Source of the DNA: an uncultured Oscillospiraceae bacterium
GTDB taxonomy: Bacteria; Bacillota; Clostridia; Oscillospirales; Ruminococcaceae
Assembly: GCA_934232845.1 (NCBI GenBank)
Contig: CAKQGD010000011.1
Location: forward strand, 1-39,061
Direction of reading: 5' to 3'
Length of the DNA stretch: 39,061 nucleotides
Made by a program: the position numbers and the translations under genes
Part shown: positions 29,991 to 38,297 of the stretch, piece after piece
Numbering within the stretch: the stretch's first letter is position 1
Layout: each line of letters starts with the position of its first letter
The notes under the pieces: model-generated
Told to the model about the DNA's origin: nothing
Databases searched by the model: none
What the model saw: the letters and a program-made list of their open reading frames with translations, nothing else

Positions 29991-31974
29991 ATGAAAAACA
30001 TTGCAAAAAGGTTCATGTCGCTGCTGCTTGCAGTTCTGATGGCTGCAAGTCTGTCGGGCATGACGGCCTTTGCCGCAGACGACCTCGCCGAAGAGGCCTG
30101 CACCAAGACAGAGGGCTGCACGCTGACCGACGGCCACGAGGTCGATTGTCAGTTTGCGGATGCGGATGACTCCGCCGAAGAAACAGCCGCTCTGATCGAG
30201 GCGCTCCCCACCGCCGAAGAAGCGGCGGCCTATGAGCCTGAGCTGGAGCTTTCCGAAGACGACGAGGGCTACAACGACGCTTACAACTGTGCCGTTGAGG
30301 AGTATTTTTCCGAGCTGGAGACAAAGGTGAAAGCGGCCCGTGCCGCTTACAACGCTCTTTCCGAAGAAGGGAAGGCCGCTTTGGACTCTGCGCTTCTCGG
30401 CAAGCTGGAAGAGTTAGAGTCCCTCTTCCGCGTGAATGCGGCTCTCTCGTCGGGAGAAGCCGAACAGACCGCTAAGATCGGCGAGGGAGACGCCGCCGTG
30501 TATTATGCCACTCTCGCAGAGGCAATCACGCACGCCAAGAGCGGCGATACGGTTACGCTGCTGAAAGATGTGGAAGAAGGCAGCGGCATCATCGTAGAAG
30601 GAGAAACCCAAAGAACCCTGACCATTGATTTTGCCGGTTACACCTATACGGTCACGGGCAATTTTGCGGGATCTGCCGGCACACAGAACCAGTGCTTCCA
30701 GCTTCTCAAGGGTTCTGATATCACCATGAAGAACGGCACTCTTACGGGCAATGCCTCCGGCGTGAAAATGATCATTCAGAACTATGCCGATCTGACGCTG
30801 ATCGATATGACGATCGACGCGTCCGCAGGTACGAACAGCTGCGGCTACGCAGTGAGCAGCAACTGCGGCTCTGTCTCCATCGAGGGGAATACCTCCATCA
30901 CCGCCAGGGCGGGAGGGGCTGCGCTCGATGTCAGCTATTGGCCGAGCAGCTATCAAAGCGGCACGCAGATCACCATTGATACGACCGGTACGATCACCGG
31001 CACGATCGAAGCGGGCATTTACGGAAAAGAAGGCGTTCTGGATCCCGCCGAGAGCACCAGCACGCTGGAGATCAAAAACGTGAATCACGTCGGCGAGATC
31101 ACGACCAACTGCGATTCCAGCGCCGACGGAAAATACGGCGTCGGAGAGACGCTGACAAGCGCAGCGGCAGTGAAAAAGCCTTTGCGGAAATGATCACGAT
31201 CTCCGGCGGTACGTTCAGCTCCGATCCCGCAGGCTTACTCTGCTTTCCGGCAGCGACGAAACGGTCACGGTAAGCCGGTCGGTAAAGTTTACCTTGGTGC
31301 AGAGCGAAAACGCTGTTTTCACCGGCAGCATCCAGGCCGGCTCCGGCTATGAAATGACCGTCTGGGACGACGAAAACGGCAATAAGGTCTATGGTGTTTC
31401 GAGAGAAGATACCGACGAAAGCGGCGATACGGATGAGCAGAACGATTTCTGGAAGGAAGTTCGCGGCGCCGTGGAATCCGCCGACAGCGGCAGAACCGTG
31501 CAGGTAAACGCCAAGAGCTATGACAAGATGCCCGTATCGGTGATGAAAGCCCTGCGCGAGAATCCGGGCGGCACTCTTGTCATCGAATGGGCCGGAGGAG
31601 ACACCGTCACAATCCCGGCGGGCAAAGCTCTTGCCGCGGAATCCGGACGCGTCTACTACCCGATTTCTTATCTGGCAGAGCAGTATAAGAACGCTGCCGC
31701 AGCCGCCCCGGCAAACGGAATCAATCCGAGCACCGGCGGACCGATCTATATCGAGGCGCGCACGGCGGCCGATACCATGAAAACCGTCACCCCCGCGTCC
31801 GAAGGGTTCGGCACGGTGATTTCGGCGGATAAGGTGCAGCCCGCCGCTCCTGCCGAAAACGGCAGCGCCGCGGCGCAGAGAAACGGCTTTGCGCTCCTCG
31901 TGGGCGCCGCGCTCGCAGCGGCGGCGCTGGCGGCAGGCAGCCGGATTCTGAAAAAGAAAAGAACGCAGAAATAA
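29991..31974 (+). pseudogene. Secreted cell-surface protein with two frameshifts
   Basis: ATG 29991, AAAGGAAAG upstream. Sec signal (residues 1-28, AFAAD cleavage), a Glu/Ala-rich helical region, then a beta-rich part like right-handed helix repeats (ITMKNGTLTGNASG, NYADLTLIDMTIDAS, GSVSIEGNTSITA). The first frame stops at 31193. Coding continues in two other frames: SEKAFAEMITISGGTFSSDP (about 31169-31233) and, from about 31234 on, LTLLSGSDETVTVS to the end, where a hydrophobic helix and a KKKR tail form a membrane anchor. Two single-base deletions explain this. Intact relatives are surface proteins of gut Firmicutes. Sequencing error or phase-type inactivation is possible. Confidence 0.75.
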
Positions 31975-32005
31975 CGAGGGTTCTTTGAATGCGTAAAACA
32001 AAAGA

Positions 32006-32038
32006 AGAGCGGCGGAGTTTGTCCGCCGCTCTTTTTTT
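32006..32038 (+). terminator. Terminator of the surface-protein gene
   Basis: An 11-bp perfect stem (32006-32016 with 32022-32032), 5-nt loop, then T run to 32038. Confidence 0.87.
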
Positions 32039-32090
32039 CGAAAAAACCGTGTCTTAAAAAACAGAGCGCCGCGATTCGGCGCGGCAATCC

Positions 32091-32119
32091 TTGACTTTTC
32101 CTTGCTTCTGTGCTACTAT
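32091..32119 (+). promoter_or_regulatory. Sigma-A promoter of the SCIFF operon
   Basis: TTGACT (32091-32096), 17-bp spacer, TACTAT (32114-32119). The roughly 65-nt leader has a hairpin with arms CCGGCTG/CAGCCGG near 32151-32176. Confidence 0.8.
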
Positions 32120-32191
32120 TTTTTTATTCATTTCAGGCTGACGAACGACCGGCTGAAAACGGCCGGAAACAGCCGGATCGGAGAGAATACT

Positions 32192-32338
32192 ATGGAAAGA
32201 ATCAAGACTCTTGAGACCCGCGATCTCTGCGAGAGCGCCAAGAACGGCGGCTGCGGCGAGTGCCAGACATCCTGCCAGTCCGCCTGCAAGACCAGCTGCG
32301 GCGTTGCCAACCAGCAGTGCGAAAACGCTGACAAGTAA
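32192..32338 (+). CDS. scfA: SCIFF ranthipeptide precursor
   Basis: 48 residues from ATG 32192. The Cys-rich part CGECQTSCQSACKTSCGV is the signature of SCIFF (six cysteines in forty-five residues); seven Cys are present in all (13, 21, 24, 28, 32, 36, 43). The first part (MERIKTLETRDLC) is the leader recognised by the maturase. In characterised relatives the radical SAM enzyme links Cys thiols to Thr side chains (non-alpha carbon thioethers). SCIFF is nearly universal in Clostridia; roles in quorum-type signalling are reported in some species. The maturase gene follows after an attenuator. Confidence 0.96.
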   Translation: MERIKTLETRDLCESAKNGGCGECQTSCQSACKTSCGVANQQCENADK

Positions 32339-32359
32339 GCTGACCGCAATCTGAAAAGC

Positions 32360-32386
32360 TGCCGCCTGTGATGGGCGGCACTTTTT
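32360..32386 (+). terminator. Attenuator between precursor and maturase
   Basis: An 8-bp stem including one G-T pair (32360-32367 with 32373-32380), then CTTTTT. It lies between scfA and scfB, so the precursor RNA would be made in excess over the maturase RNA. Confidence 0.75.
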
Positions 32387-32413
32387 ATGCCGCAAGGAAA
32401 GGAATTTCATTTT

Positions 32414-33802
32414 ATGGTACATCAGTATCAGCTCAACGGCTGCAGCATAGTGCTGGACACCTGCTCCGGCTCCATCCATGTGGTGGACGAGGTGGCCTAC
32501 GACGTCATCGCCCTGTATCCCGACAAAACGGCGGAGGAGATCACGGCGGCCCTGCTGAAAAAATACGCCGGCCGTCCCGATGTGACACGGCAGGCACTGA
32601 TTGACTGCATCGCCGATGTGGAGAGCCTCGTCAAAGCGAAAAAACTCTACACGCCCGACACCTTCGCCGAGATGGCGGATACGTTTAAAAAACGCTCGGG
32701 CGGTGTGGTCAAGGCGCTGTGCCTGCATGTGGCCCACACCTGCAACCTCAATTGTTCCTACTGCTTTGCCAGTCAGGGCAAATACCACGGCGACCGCGCG
32801 GTGATGAGCTTTGAGGTGGGAAAACGGGCGCTGGACTTTCTGATGGAACATTCCGGCAGCCGCAGAAATCTTGAGGTGGATTTCTTCGGCGGAGAGCCCC
32901 TGATGAACTGGGACGTGGTCAAACGGCTGGTAGCCTACGCCCGCGGCGCCGAAAAGGAGAGGGGCAAGAATTTCCGCTTTACCCTGACCACCAACGGCAT
33001 GCTGATCGACGACGACGTGATCGAATTTGCCAACCGCGAGATGAGCAACGTGGTGCTGTCGCTCGACGGCCGCAAAGAGATTCACGACCGCCTGCGCGTC
33101 GATTATGCGGGCAACGGCAGCTGGGAGCGCATCGTGCCGAAGTTTCAAAAGCTGGTGCGGGCGCGCGGCGGCAAAAACTACTATATGCGCGGCACCTTTA
33201 CGCATGCGAATCCCGATTTTCTCAAGGATATCGAGTGTATGCTGGATCTTGGCTTCGACCAGCTGAGCATGGAGCCGGTGGTCTGCGCCGCGGGAGATCC
33301 CGCCGAATTGACCGAGGAGGACCGCGCCGTCGTCATGCGGCAGTATGAAGAACTGGCAAAGCTTATGCTGCGCCGCGAAAAAGAGGGACGGCCGTTTACC
33401 TTTTACCATTACATGCTCGATTTGACCGGCGGCCCCTGCATCTACAAGCGCATCTCCGGGTGCGGCTCCGGCACGGAATACATGGCGGTCACCCCGTGGG
33501 GCGACCTGTACCCCTGCCATCAGTTTGTGGGCGAAGAGGCGTACAAGCTGGGCAATATCTGGGACGGCGTCACCCACACGGCCCTGCAGGAGGAATTTCG
33601 TTCCTGCAACGCCTACGCCAGACCCGAGTGCGCCGACTGCTGGGCCAAGCTGTACTGCTCCGGCGGCTGCGCTGCGAACGCGTATCACGCCTCCGGCTCC
33701 ATTCGGGGTGTGTACGAGCCCGGCTGCGAGCTTTTCCGCAAGCGCATTGAGTGCGCCATCATGATGCACGCGGTGCGGGAACTGGAAAAAGAGGAAGCTT
33801 AA
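32414..33802 (+). CDS. scfB: SCIFF radical SAM maturase (thioether synthase)
   Basis: 462 residues from ATG 32414 (an earlier ATG at 32387 lies in the terminator T run). N-terminal RRE-type domain (about residues 1-90) binds the peptide leader. Radical SAM core: CNLNCSYC with C110, C114 and C117, GGEP after the second strand, and LTTNGML. The C-terminal SPASM/twitch part has GGPCIYKRISGCGSG, WGDLYPCHQF and CADCWAKLYCSGGC, which bind two auxiliary 4Fe-4S clusters. It makes the Cys-Thr thioether links in the SCIFF peptide. The decarboxylase-like gene starts at the base after its TAA. Confidence 0.95.
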   Translation: MVHQYQLNGCSIVLDTCSGSIHVVDEVAYDVIALYPDKTAEEITAALLKKYAGRPDVTRQALIDCIADVESLVKAKKLYTPDTFAEMADTFKKRSGGVVKALCLHVAHTCNLNCSYCFASQGKYHGDRAVMSFEVGKRALDFLMEHSGSRRNLEVDFFGGEPLMNWDVVKRLVAYARGAEKERGKNFRFTLTTNGMLIDDDVIEFANREMSNVVLSLDGRKEIHDRLRVDYAGNGSWERIVPKFQKLVRARGGKNYYMRGTFTHANPDFLKDIECMLDLGFDQLSMEPVVCAAGDPAELTEEDRAVVMRQYEELAKLMLRREKEGRPFTFYHYMLDLTGGPCIYKRISGCGSGTEYMAVTPWGDLYPCHQFVGEEAYKLGNIWDGVTHTALQEEFRSCNAYARPECADCWAKLYCSGGCAANAYHASGSIRGVYEPGCELFRKRIECAIMMHAVRELEKEEA

Positions 33803-35143
33803 ATGAAAACGCCCATTGCGGATTTTGTACGGGCCTATGCGGAAAAAGACGGCGTGCGTCTGCACATGCCCGGCCATAAGGGAGTGTCTTTTCTCGGATG
33901 TGAACCGCTGGATATTACGGAGATCTGCGGGGCGGATGCGCTCTACGAGGCGGCGGGCATTATCGCGGAAAGCGAAAAAAACGCCGGCGCGCTGTTTGGC
34001 TCGGGAAAAACGCTTTATTCCACCGAGGGCTCGAGCCAGTGCATCCGTGCGATGCTGCATCTGGCGGTAAGCTGCCGCCCCGCCGGGGCCGCACCCGTGG
34101 TCGTCGCCGCCAGAAACGTGCATAAGGCGTTTGTATACGCGGCGGCTCTGCTGGATTTTGAGGTCGTGTGGCTCTGGCCAAGGGAGGACGACTCCCTCTG
34201 TGCCTGCAGGGTTTCTCCCGACGGGCTGGAGCAGACGCTGGCGTCCCTGCCCGCCCCGCCGGCGGCGGTGTATGTGACGAGCCCTGATTATCTGGGCGGC
34301 ATGGCCGATCTCGAGAAGCTGGCGGCGGTTTGCCACCGGTACGGCACGGTGCTGGCCGTGGACAACGCCCACGGCGCATATCTGCATTTTCTTCCCCGCC
34401 CCGCGCACCCGCTCGATCTGGGAGCGGATCTCTGCTGCGATTCCGCGCACAAGACGCTGCCGGTGCTGACCGGCGGCGCGTATCTGCACATCGCCAAAAA
34501 CGCCCCGGCTGCGTTTTTAAAAAACGCGAAAACCGCGCTGGCACTGTTTGGCTCGACCAGCCCGTCGTATCTGACGCTTGCGTCTCTGGATCTGTGCAAC
34601 CGCTGTCTGGCCGAAGCATACCCCGACGCGCTGGCCCGCACGGCCGCGCGGCTGGACGGTGTTCGTTCGCGGCTCGCCGCCGCGGGCTGGTGCGTGCGCT
34701 CCTCTGATCCGCTGCGCCTGACCGTTTCGGCTCCGCAGGGAAGCTCGGGCACACAGCTGGCCAAAAGACTGCGCCTGCACGGCGTCGAGTGCGAGTTTGC
34801 GGATCCGGATTTTCTCGTGCTGATGGCCACGCCGCAGAATTCCTCCGGTGACTTTGACCGGCTTGCGGCGGCGCTGGGTGAGAATAAAACCGCGGCGGTC
34901 CGCCGTGCGCCCAAAACGGCTTCGCCGGGAGAAAGGGTCTGCTCGATTCGGCAGGCGGTGCTCTCCCGTCAGGAAAGCGTCTTTGCCCCCGAAGCGGTCG
35001 GCCGCGTCTGCGCCGCGCCCACGGCATCTTGTCCGCCGGCCATTCCGATTGCCGTTCCCGGCGAACGCATCGGCCCCGAGGCGGCGGCGCTGTTTGCGTA
35101 CTACGGCATTGAAACGGTGAACGTGACGGCAAAAGATATTTAA
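33803..35143 (+). CDS. Orn/Lys/Arg decarboxylase family PLP protein (YaaO-like)
   Basis: 446 residues, ATG immediately after the scfB stop, GAGGAAG 8 nt before it. Fold type I PLP enzyme: HMPGHKG near residue 21 (substrate loop), STEGSSQC, TSPDYLGG, AVDNAHGAY (Asp that pairs with the PLP ring) and DSAHKTLPVLTGGAYLH with K217 as the PLP lysine. The C-terminal domain ends in PIAVPGERI, the family mark. Shorter than the 700-residue inducible decarboxylases and similar to YaaO of Bacillus subtilis. Substrate may be arginine, lysine or ornithine; polyamine synthesis is likely. In other Firmicutes yaaO is in the tmk-holB-yaaT region; here it follows the SCIFF pair. Confidence 0.88.
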   Translation: MKTPIADFVRAYAEKDGVRLHMPGHKGVSFLGCEPLDITEICGADALYEAAGIIAESEKNAGALFGSGKTLYSTEGSSQCIRAMLHLAVSCRPAGAAPVVVAARNVHKAFVYAAALLDFEVVWLWPREDDSLCACRVSPDGLEQTLASLPAPPAAVYVTSPDYLGGMADLEKLAAVCHRYGTVLAVDNAHGAYLHFLPRPAHPLDLGADLCCDSAHKTLPVLTGGAYLHIAKNAPAAFLKNAKTALALFGSTSPSYLTLASLDLCNRCLAEAYPDALARTAARLDGVRSRLAAAGWCVRSSDPLRLTVSAPQGSSGTQLAKRLRLHGVECEFADPDFLVLMATPQNSSGDFDRLAAALGENKTAAVRRAPKTASPGERVCSIRQAVLSRQESVFAPEAVGRVCAAPTASCPPAIPIAVPGERIGPEAAALFAYYGIETVNVTAKDI

Positions 35144-35177
35144 ACTTGTAATTTTTTTCGATAAAATACAAAAAGGA

Positions 35178-35218
35178 AAAGCCCGTGCGCCCCGAAACGG
35201 GCATACGGGCTTTCTTTT
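35178..35218. terminator. Terminator after the SCIFF-decarboxylase operon
   Basis: A 9-bp outer stem (35178-35186 with 35205-35213) with an inner CCCG/CGGG hairpin, followed by CTTTT. It serves the plus strand and may also serve the converging MBL gene. Confidence 0.75.
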
Positions 35219-35324
35219 CGCAAGACAGAGGCGTAAGCTTTGCCGAAAACAGATTTTTTTCGCAGCCATTGCGCCAAAAACGGCGGGTGGATCAAACGAA
35301 CGGCTGCCGAATACCCCGCCGGGT

Positions 35325-35933
35325 TTATTTTAAAAACAGGAAAGACTCGTTTTGCGCGCGCCTTTCGTACAGATTTTTCAGCGTCGAGACAACGGTCTCT
35401 TTCGGATGCACGAAAACCGGATCGTGTCTGATGAAAAAATACGGCGCCGGAATGTTTTCGAGAGCCAAGATCAGTTCTCGAAGGGCGCTTACGTTGTATG
35501 CGGTTCTGCCCGCTTTCGGCGCGCCGTAGACCGCGTCGCCCAGAAAGGCGTATTCTTCGTTTACCAGCAGGCCGACCGAGCCCTTGGAGTGAACGGACGG
35601 AAGAGGGAAAACCTTCAGCCGCACACCGTCTTTGAAACAAAGCGGGCCTTGTACGGCGGTTCCCTCCCGCAGGCGGCGCGCGGTATATCCGCCGCAGTAC
35701 AGCGCACGGTGCGGGACCCGGGAAAGATTCGCGGCATGATCCGCGTGAAAATGAGAAAGAACGACGATTCGTTCCCGGCAGTTCTTTTGAATGGCATAGG
35801 CGGCCTCCTCGCTGCCGCCTATGTCGAAGAGCCAGTCAAAACGGTCTCCCCGCACGATCCCCACATCCGCGGAGAGGGGAGAATCTGAGGCGGGCAGACG
35901 AAAAATCAGGTCTGAAATTGTCAGAAGTTCCAT
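35325..35933 (-). CDS. Metallo-beta-lactamase-fold hydrolase
   Basis: 202 residues from ATG 35933. The motif LSHFHADHAANL (about residues 65-76) is the HxHxDH zinc site, followed by VHSKGSVG, FLGDAVYG and IRHDPVF, which provide the further His and bridging Asp. The start may be a little upstream; the ribosome site is weak. MBL-fold proteins of this size cleave thioesters such as glyoxalase II substrates, lactones or nucleic acids; the reaction is not assignable. Downstream of the broken nitroreductase gene and possibly co-transcribed with it. Confidence 0.8.
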   Translation of the reverse strand: MELLTISDLIFRLPASDSPLSADVGIVRGDRFDWLFDIGGSEEAAYAIQKNCRERIVVLSHFHADHAANLSRVPHRALYCGGYTARRLREGTAVQGPLCFKDGVRLKVFPLPSVHSKGSVGLLVNEEYAFLGDAVYGAPKAGRTAYNVSALRELILALENIPAPYFFIRHDPVFVHPKETVVSTLKNLYERRAQNESFLFLK

Positions 35934-36011
35934 ATCGCAGAGTCCCTTTCTCTGACGCTGTCGATCCACATACAGAGGCCGCCTTGATCGTGCCTTGTCT
36001 TTCGCTGCGGC

Positions 36012-36607
36012 TTACAGCAGGTATTCAACGATGTCGGCGAGCTCTTTTCGGGGGCGTGCCGCCGGAGCTTCGTCGGAATAGCCTAAGGCGACCGCGCCGA
36101 TCAGCTGTGCCTCTGTCTTAAGGAAAGAAAGCAGCTCTTCCTATGCAAAACAGGTGTTTGCGATCCAAGGCGTTCCAAGATGCAGCCGTTCGGCCTGCAG
36201 AAGCATATTTTCACAAACGCGCCGATAGACAGGCTGTCGCATATCTCGGTGAACCGTTCGTCCGCATCCAGCGGAGAAAATGGACTTTTGCCGTTTGTAT
36301 TCAGCACTGCAATCAACACAGGGGCCTCTCTCATGATGCGCAGAGTGTTTTTTGCGTCCGGCAGGCCGCTTTTTGATTTCGGCAGCAGGGCGCGTTCGTG
36401 TTCCTCTCGAAAAAGGCCGGCTTCCATTGCGGCGAGCAGATCTTCCTTCGGCTTGTTTTGAAGGACAATGCATTTCCACGGCTGTCTGTTTTTCGCGGAC
36501 GGCGCGGCGGCGCCGGCTTTGATAATTTTTTCTGTGATTTCCAGAGGAATTTCCGTGCTTTTAAATTTTCGAATGCTTCTTCTGCTGAAGATTGAATTTT
36601 CGCTCAT
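36012..36607 (-). pseudogene. Nitroreductase-family gene with a frameshift and a nonsense change
   Basis: Starts at ATG 36607 with GAGGTG upstream. RRSIRKF and PSAKNRQPWK (FMN-binding) are intact. At about residue 130 the frame shifts: the coding sequence continues in another frame with ENMLLQAERLHLG and ends its first stretch at a TAG in place of a likely Tyr codon (36140). It resumes in frame EELLSFLKTEAQLIGAVALGYSDE, shown in part, ending at TAA 36012-36014. Two lesions make it a pseudogene. Intact homologues bind FMN and reduce nitro- or quinone compounds with NAD(P)H. Confidence 0.75.
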
Positions 36608-36690
36608 ATGCTGCACCTCATAAAAACATGGAGCTGTCCCGCCCGCCGATGTACACGGAGGGAGGCGCGCTCTGCAAAGGAGGAATTCTT

Positions 36691-37392
36691 TTGAACGAAG
36701 CTGTCACATCGATCCGCCGCCGTCTTTTTGCTCTGCAGGACGAGGGCTACCGTGCGTTTCACAGCGCGCTGATGCCGACGGTCGATCCCGCGCGTGTCAT
36801 CGGCGTGCGCATGCCCGCCCTGCGCCGTTTGGCAAAGGAACTTTTCGGCACGCGGCAGGCGCAGGAGTTTCTTTGCGCGCTTCCCCACGGCTATTACGAG
36901 GAGGACAACCTGCACGGGCTTTTGATCTGCGCCCTGCCGGGATATGACGAGACCGTCGCCGCGCTGGAGCGCTTTCTTCCCTATGTGGACAACTGGGCGA
37001 CGTGCGATCTGCTCGCGCCGCGCGCCTTTGCGCCGCACCCGCCCGCGCTGCCCGGACAGATCGGCCGCTGGATTTCCTCCGGCCGGCCCTATACCGTGCG
37101 CTTTGCCATCGGAATGCTCAACCGCTTTTACCTCGACGAGGCTTTTGATCCCGCGCAGCTTGACGCGGTGGCGGCGGTGAGGTCGGACGAATACTACGTC
37201 AACATGATGCGCGCGTGGTATTTTGCAACCGCGCTGGCCAAGCAGTACGACGCCGCGGCGCCGTGGCTTTTGGAATACCGGCTCGACCGGTGGACGCACA
37301 ACAAGACGATTCAAAAGGCGGTTGAGAGCTTTCGCATTTCGCCCGAGCGCAAGGCTCTTTTAAAAACGCTGCGGCTTTCGGGCCGCGGGTGA
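36691..37392 (+). CDS. AlkD-like HEAT-repeat DNA glycosylase
   Basis: 233 residues from TTG 36691, preceded by AAAGGAGG at 7 nt; earlier frame sequence is not family-like. AlkD-type marks: RVIGVRMPALRRLAKELF, YYEEDNLHGLLI, the DNWATCDLLAPR stretch, RFAIGMLNRFYLD, EYYVNMMRAWYFATAL and NKTIQKAVESFRIS. The fold is a curved set of HEAT-like helices. AlkD excises bulky or positively charged alkylated bases (N3- and N7-alkyl purines) without flipping them. The W/D/R residues used for catalysis are in the DNWATCD and R regions. Alone on the plus strand; convergent with barstar, 5 bp apart. Confidence 0.85.
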   Translation: MNEAVTSIRRRLFALQDEGYRAFHSALMPTVDPARVIGVRMPALRRLAKELFGTRQAQEFLCALPHGYYEEDNLHGLLICALPGYDETVAALERFLPYVDNWATCDLLAPRAFAPHPPALPGQIGRWISSGRPYTVRFAIGMLNRFYLDEAFDPAQLDAVAAVRSDEYYVNMMRAWYFATALAKQYDAAAPWLLEYRLDRWTHNKTIQKAVESFRISPERKALLKTLRLSGRG

Positions 37393-37397
37393 TTTTC

Positions 37398-37670
37398 TCA
37401 GGGCAGGTAATCGATCTTCAGGCCGGGAGTTTTAGCCTGCGCATCCGCGCACACTCTGCGCAGAGCGGCCATGCTGACGGGCAGGGCTGCGTCCGCCGCG
37501 GCGCAGCCGGAAAAGAAGATGTGCCAGCCGAAGCCACGCTCGGTCAGAATATCGTACAGCGCGTCTAAATTCTCGCCGTAGTATTCCGGGCAGGGCAAAA
37601 CTGCGGCGATCTGCCGGTGCAGTTCGCCGCGGTTCTGCGCTGCGGATAAATCGATGGTATATTCACTCAT
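37398..37670 (-). CDS. Barstar-type ribonuclease inhibitor
   Basis: 90 residues from ATG 37670, the length of barstar. Pattern: IDLSAAQNRGELHRQIAAVL at the start, then PEYYGENLDALYDILTE, in which the Tyr/Asn/Asp residues of the barnase-binding helix are conserved, and IFFSG. It neutralises the ribonuclease of the adjacent gene by covering its active site. Its start overlaps the ribonuclease stop by 4 bp (ATGA), so both proteins are produced from one RNA. Confidence 0.9.
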   Translation of the reverse strand: MSEYTIDLSAAQNRGELHRQIAAVLPCPEYYGENLDALYDILTERGFGWHIFFSGCAAADAALPVSMAALRRVCADAQAKTPGLKIDYLP

Positions 37671-38182
37671 GACAAATCCTCCCCGTACAGCTGCTCGAAC
37701 GATTCGTAGTGATCATCCGTATAGTAGATTCTGCCGTCGTCGGAATACACGATGCGCCGGGCGCCGCGCGAGGACGCGCCCAGCGTGCCGACGTCGCATT
37801 CGTGATACTCACCCTCGGGAAGAAGGCCCTCGTAGTTGCCGAAGCGGTCGCCGCCGATGCACATGCCCGGAGCGTACGGTTCAAGAGAGCCGCCCTCCCA
37901 CCCGAGCGCGCGGGCGTCCTTTTTTGTGATGAAATTCGGCGGCAGCTCGCCGTACAGGTGCAGATACAGCGCGACGTCATCTTTTTCGGTATAAGAGCCG
38001 TCCGCGTCGAGCAGGGGTTCTTCCTGCTGAGAGGGGGATTCTTCCTGCACGGGGGATTGCGGCTCCTGCGGCAGTGCGGGTTCGGTGGGCTGAGGGGCGG
38101 TCTGTGCGACGCAGCCCGTCAGCAGGGCCGCCGCCGCGAGCAGGGCCAGTAGCCACGGCAGAATGCGCCGGATGGATTTCAT
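37667..38182 (-). CDS. Barnase-family ribonuclease with lipoprotein signal
   Basis: 171 residues from ATG 38182. N-terminal lipoprotein signal with lipobox LLTGC (Cys about residue 24) and a Pro/Glu/Gln-rich spacer of about 40 residues; the barnase domain follows from about residue 65: VALYLHLYGELPPNFITKKDARALGW, IGGDRFGNYEGLLPEG, ECDVGTLGASSRGARRIVYS and YYTDDHYESFEQLYGE (each named in part). Catalytic equivalents E128, R139, R143 and H158 are in place. Barnase is usually secreted free; here it would be tethered to the outside of the membrane. Overlap with the barstar gene fits the need for an inhibitor in the same cell. Confidence 0.88.
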   Translation of the reverse strand: MKSIRRILPWLLALLAAAALLTGCVAQTAPQPTEPALPQEPQSPVQEESPSQQEEPLLDADGSYTEKDDVALYLHLYGELPPNFITKKDARALGWEGGSLEPYAPGMCIGGDRFGNYEGLLPEGEYHECDVGTLGASSRGARRIVYSDDGRIYYTDDHYESFEQLYGEDLS

Positions 38183-38223
38183 TATAGTATCCTCCTTGTC
38201 TGGCCGCCGCGGGGGCGGACCGC

Positions 38224-38250
38224 AAAAACAGCTTTCAAGAAGCTGTTTTT
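38224..38250. terminator. Symmetric hairpin upstream of the ribonuclease gene
   Basis: An 11-bp perfect stem (38224-38234 with 38240-38250), TCAAG loop. A/T tracts on both sides would allow termination in either direction. It overlaps the likely promoter region between the divergent genes. Confidence 0.5.
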
Positions 38251-38277
38251 TATAGTATAGTAGAAGTATTCTGAAAA
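38249..38277 (-). promoter_or_regulatory. Possible promoter of the ribonuclease-barstar pair
   Basis: Minus strand TTTTCA (38272-38277), 17-bp spacer, TATAAA (38249-38254). The plus strand has TATAGT copies at 38251-38261 that could serve the ATPase gene. Confidence 0.45.
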
Positions 38278-38297
38278 CACAATGACGGAGGGAGCAT

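Noticed and set aside
32054..34489. 811-codon minus-strand ORF
   Set aside because: It lies opposite scfA, scfB and the decarboxylase, has no domain signature and arises from GC-rich codon bias.
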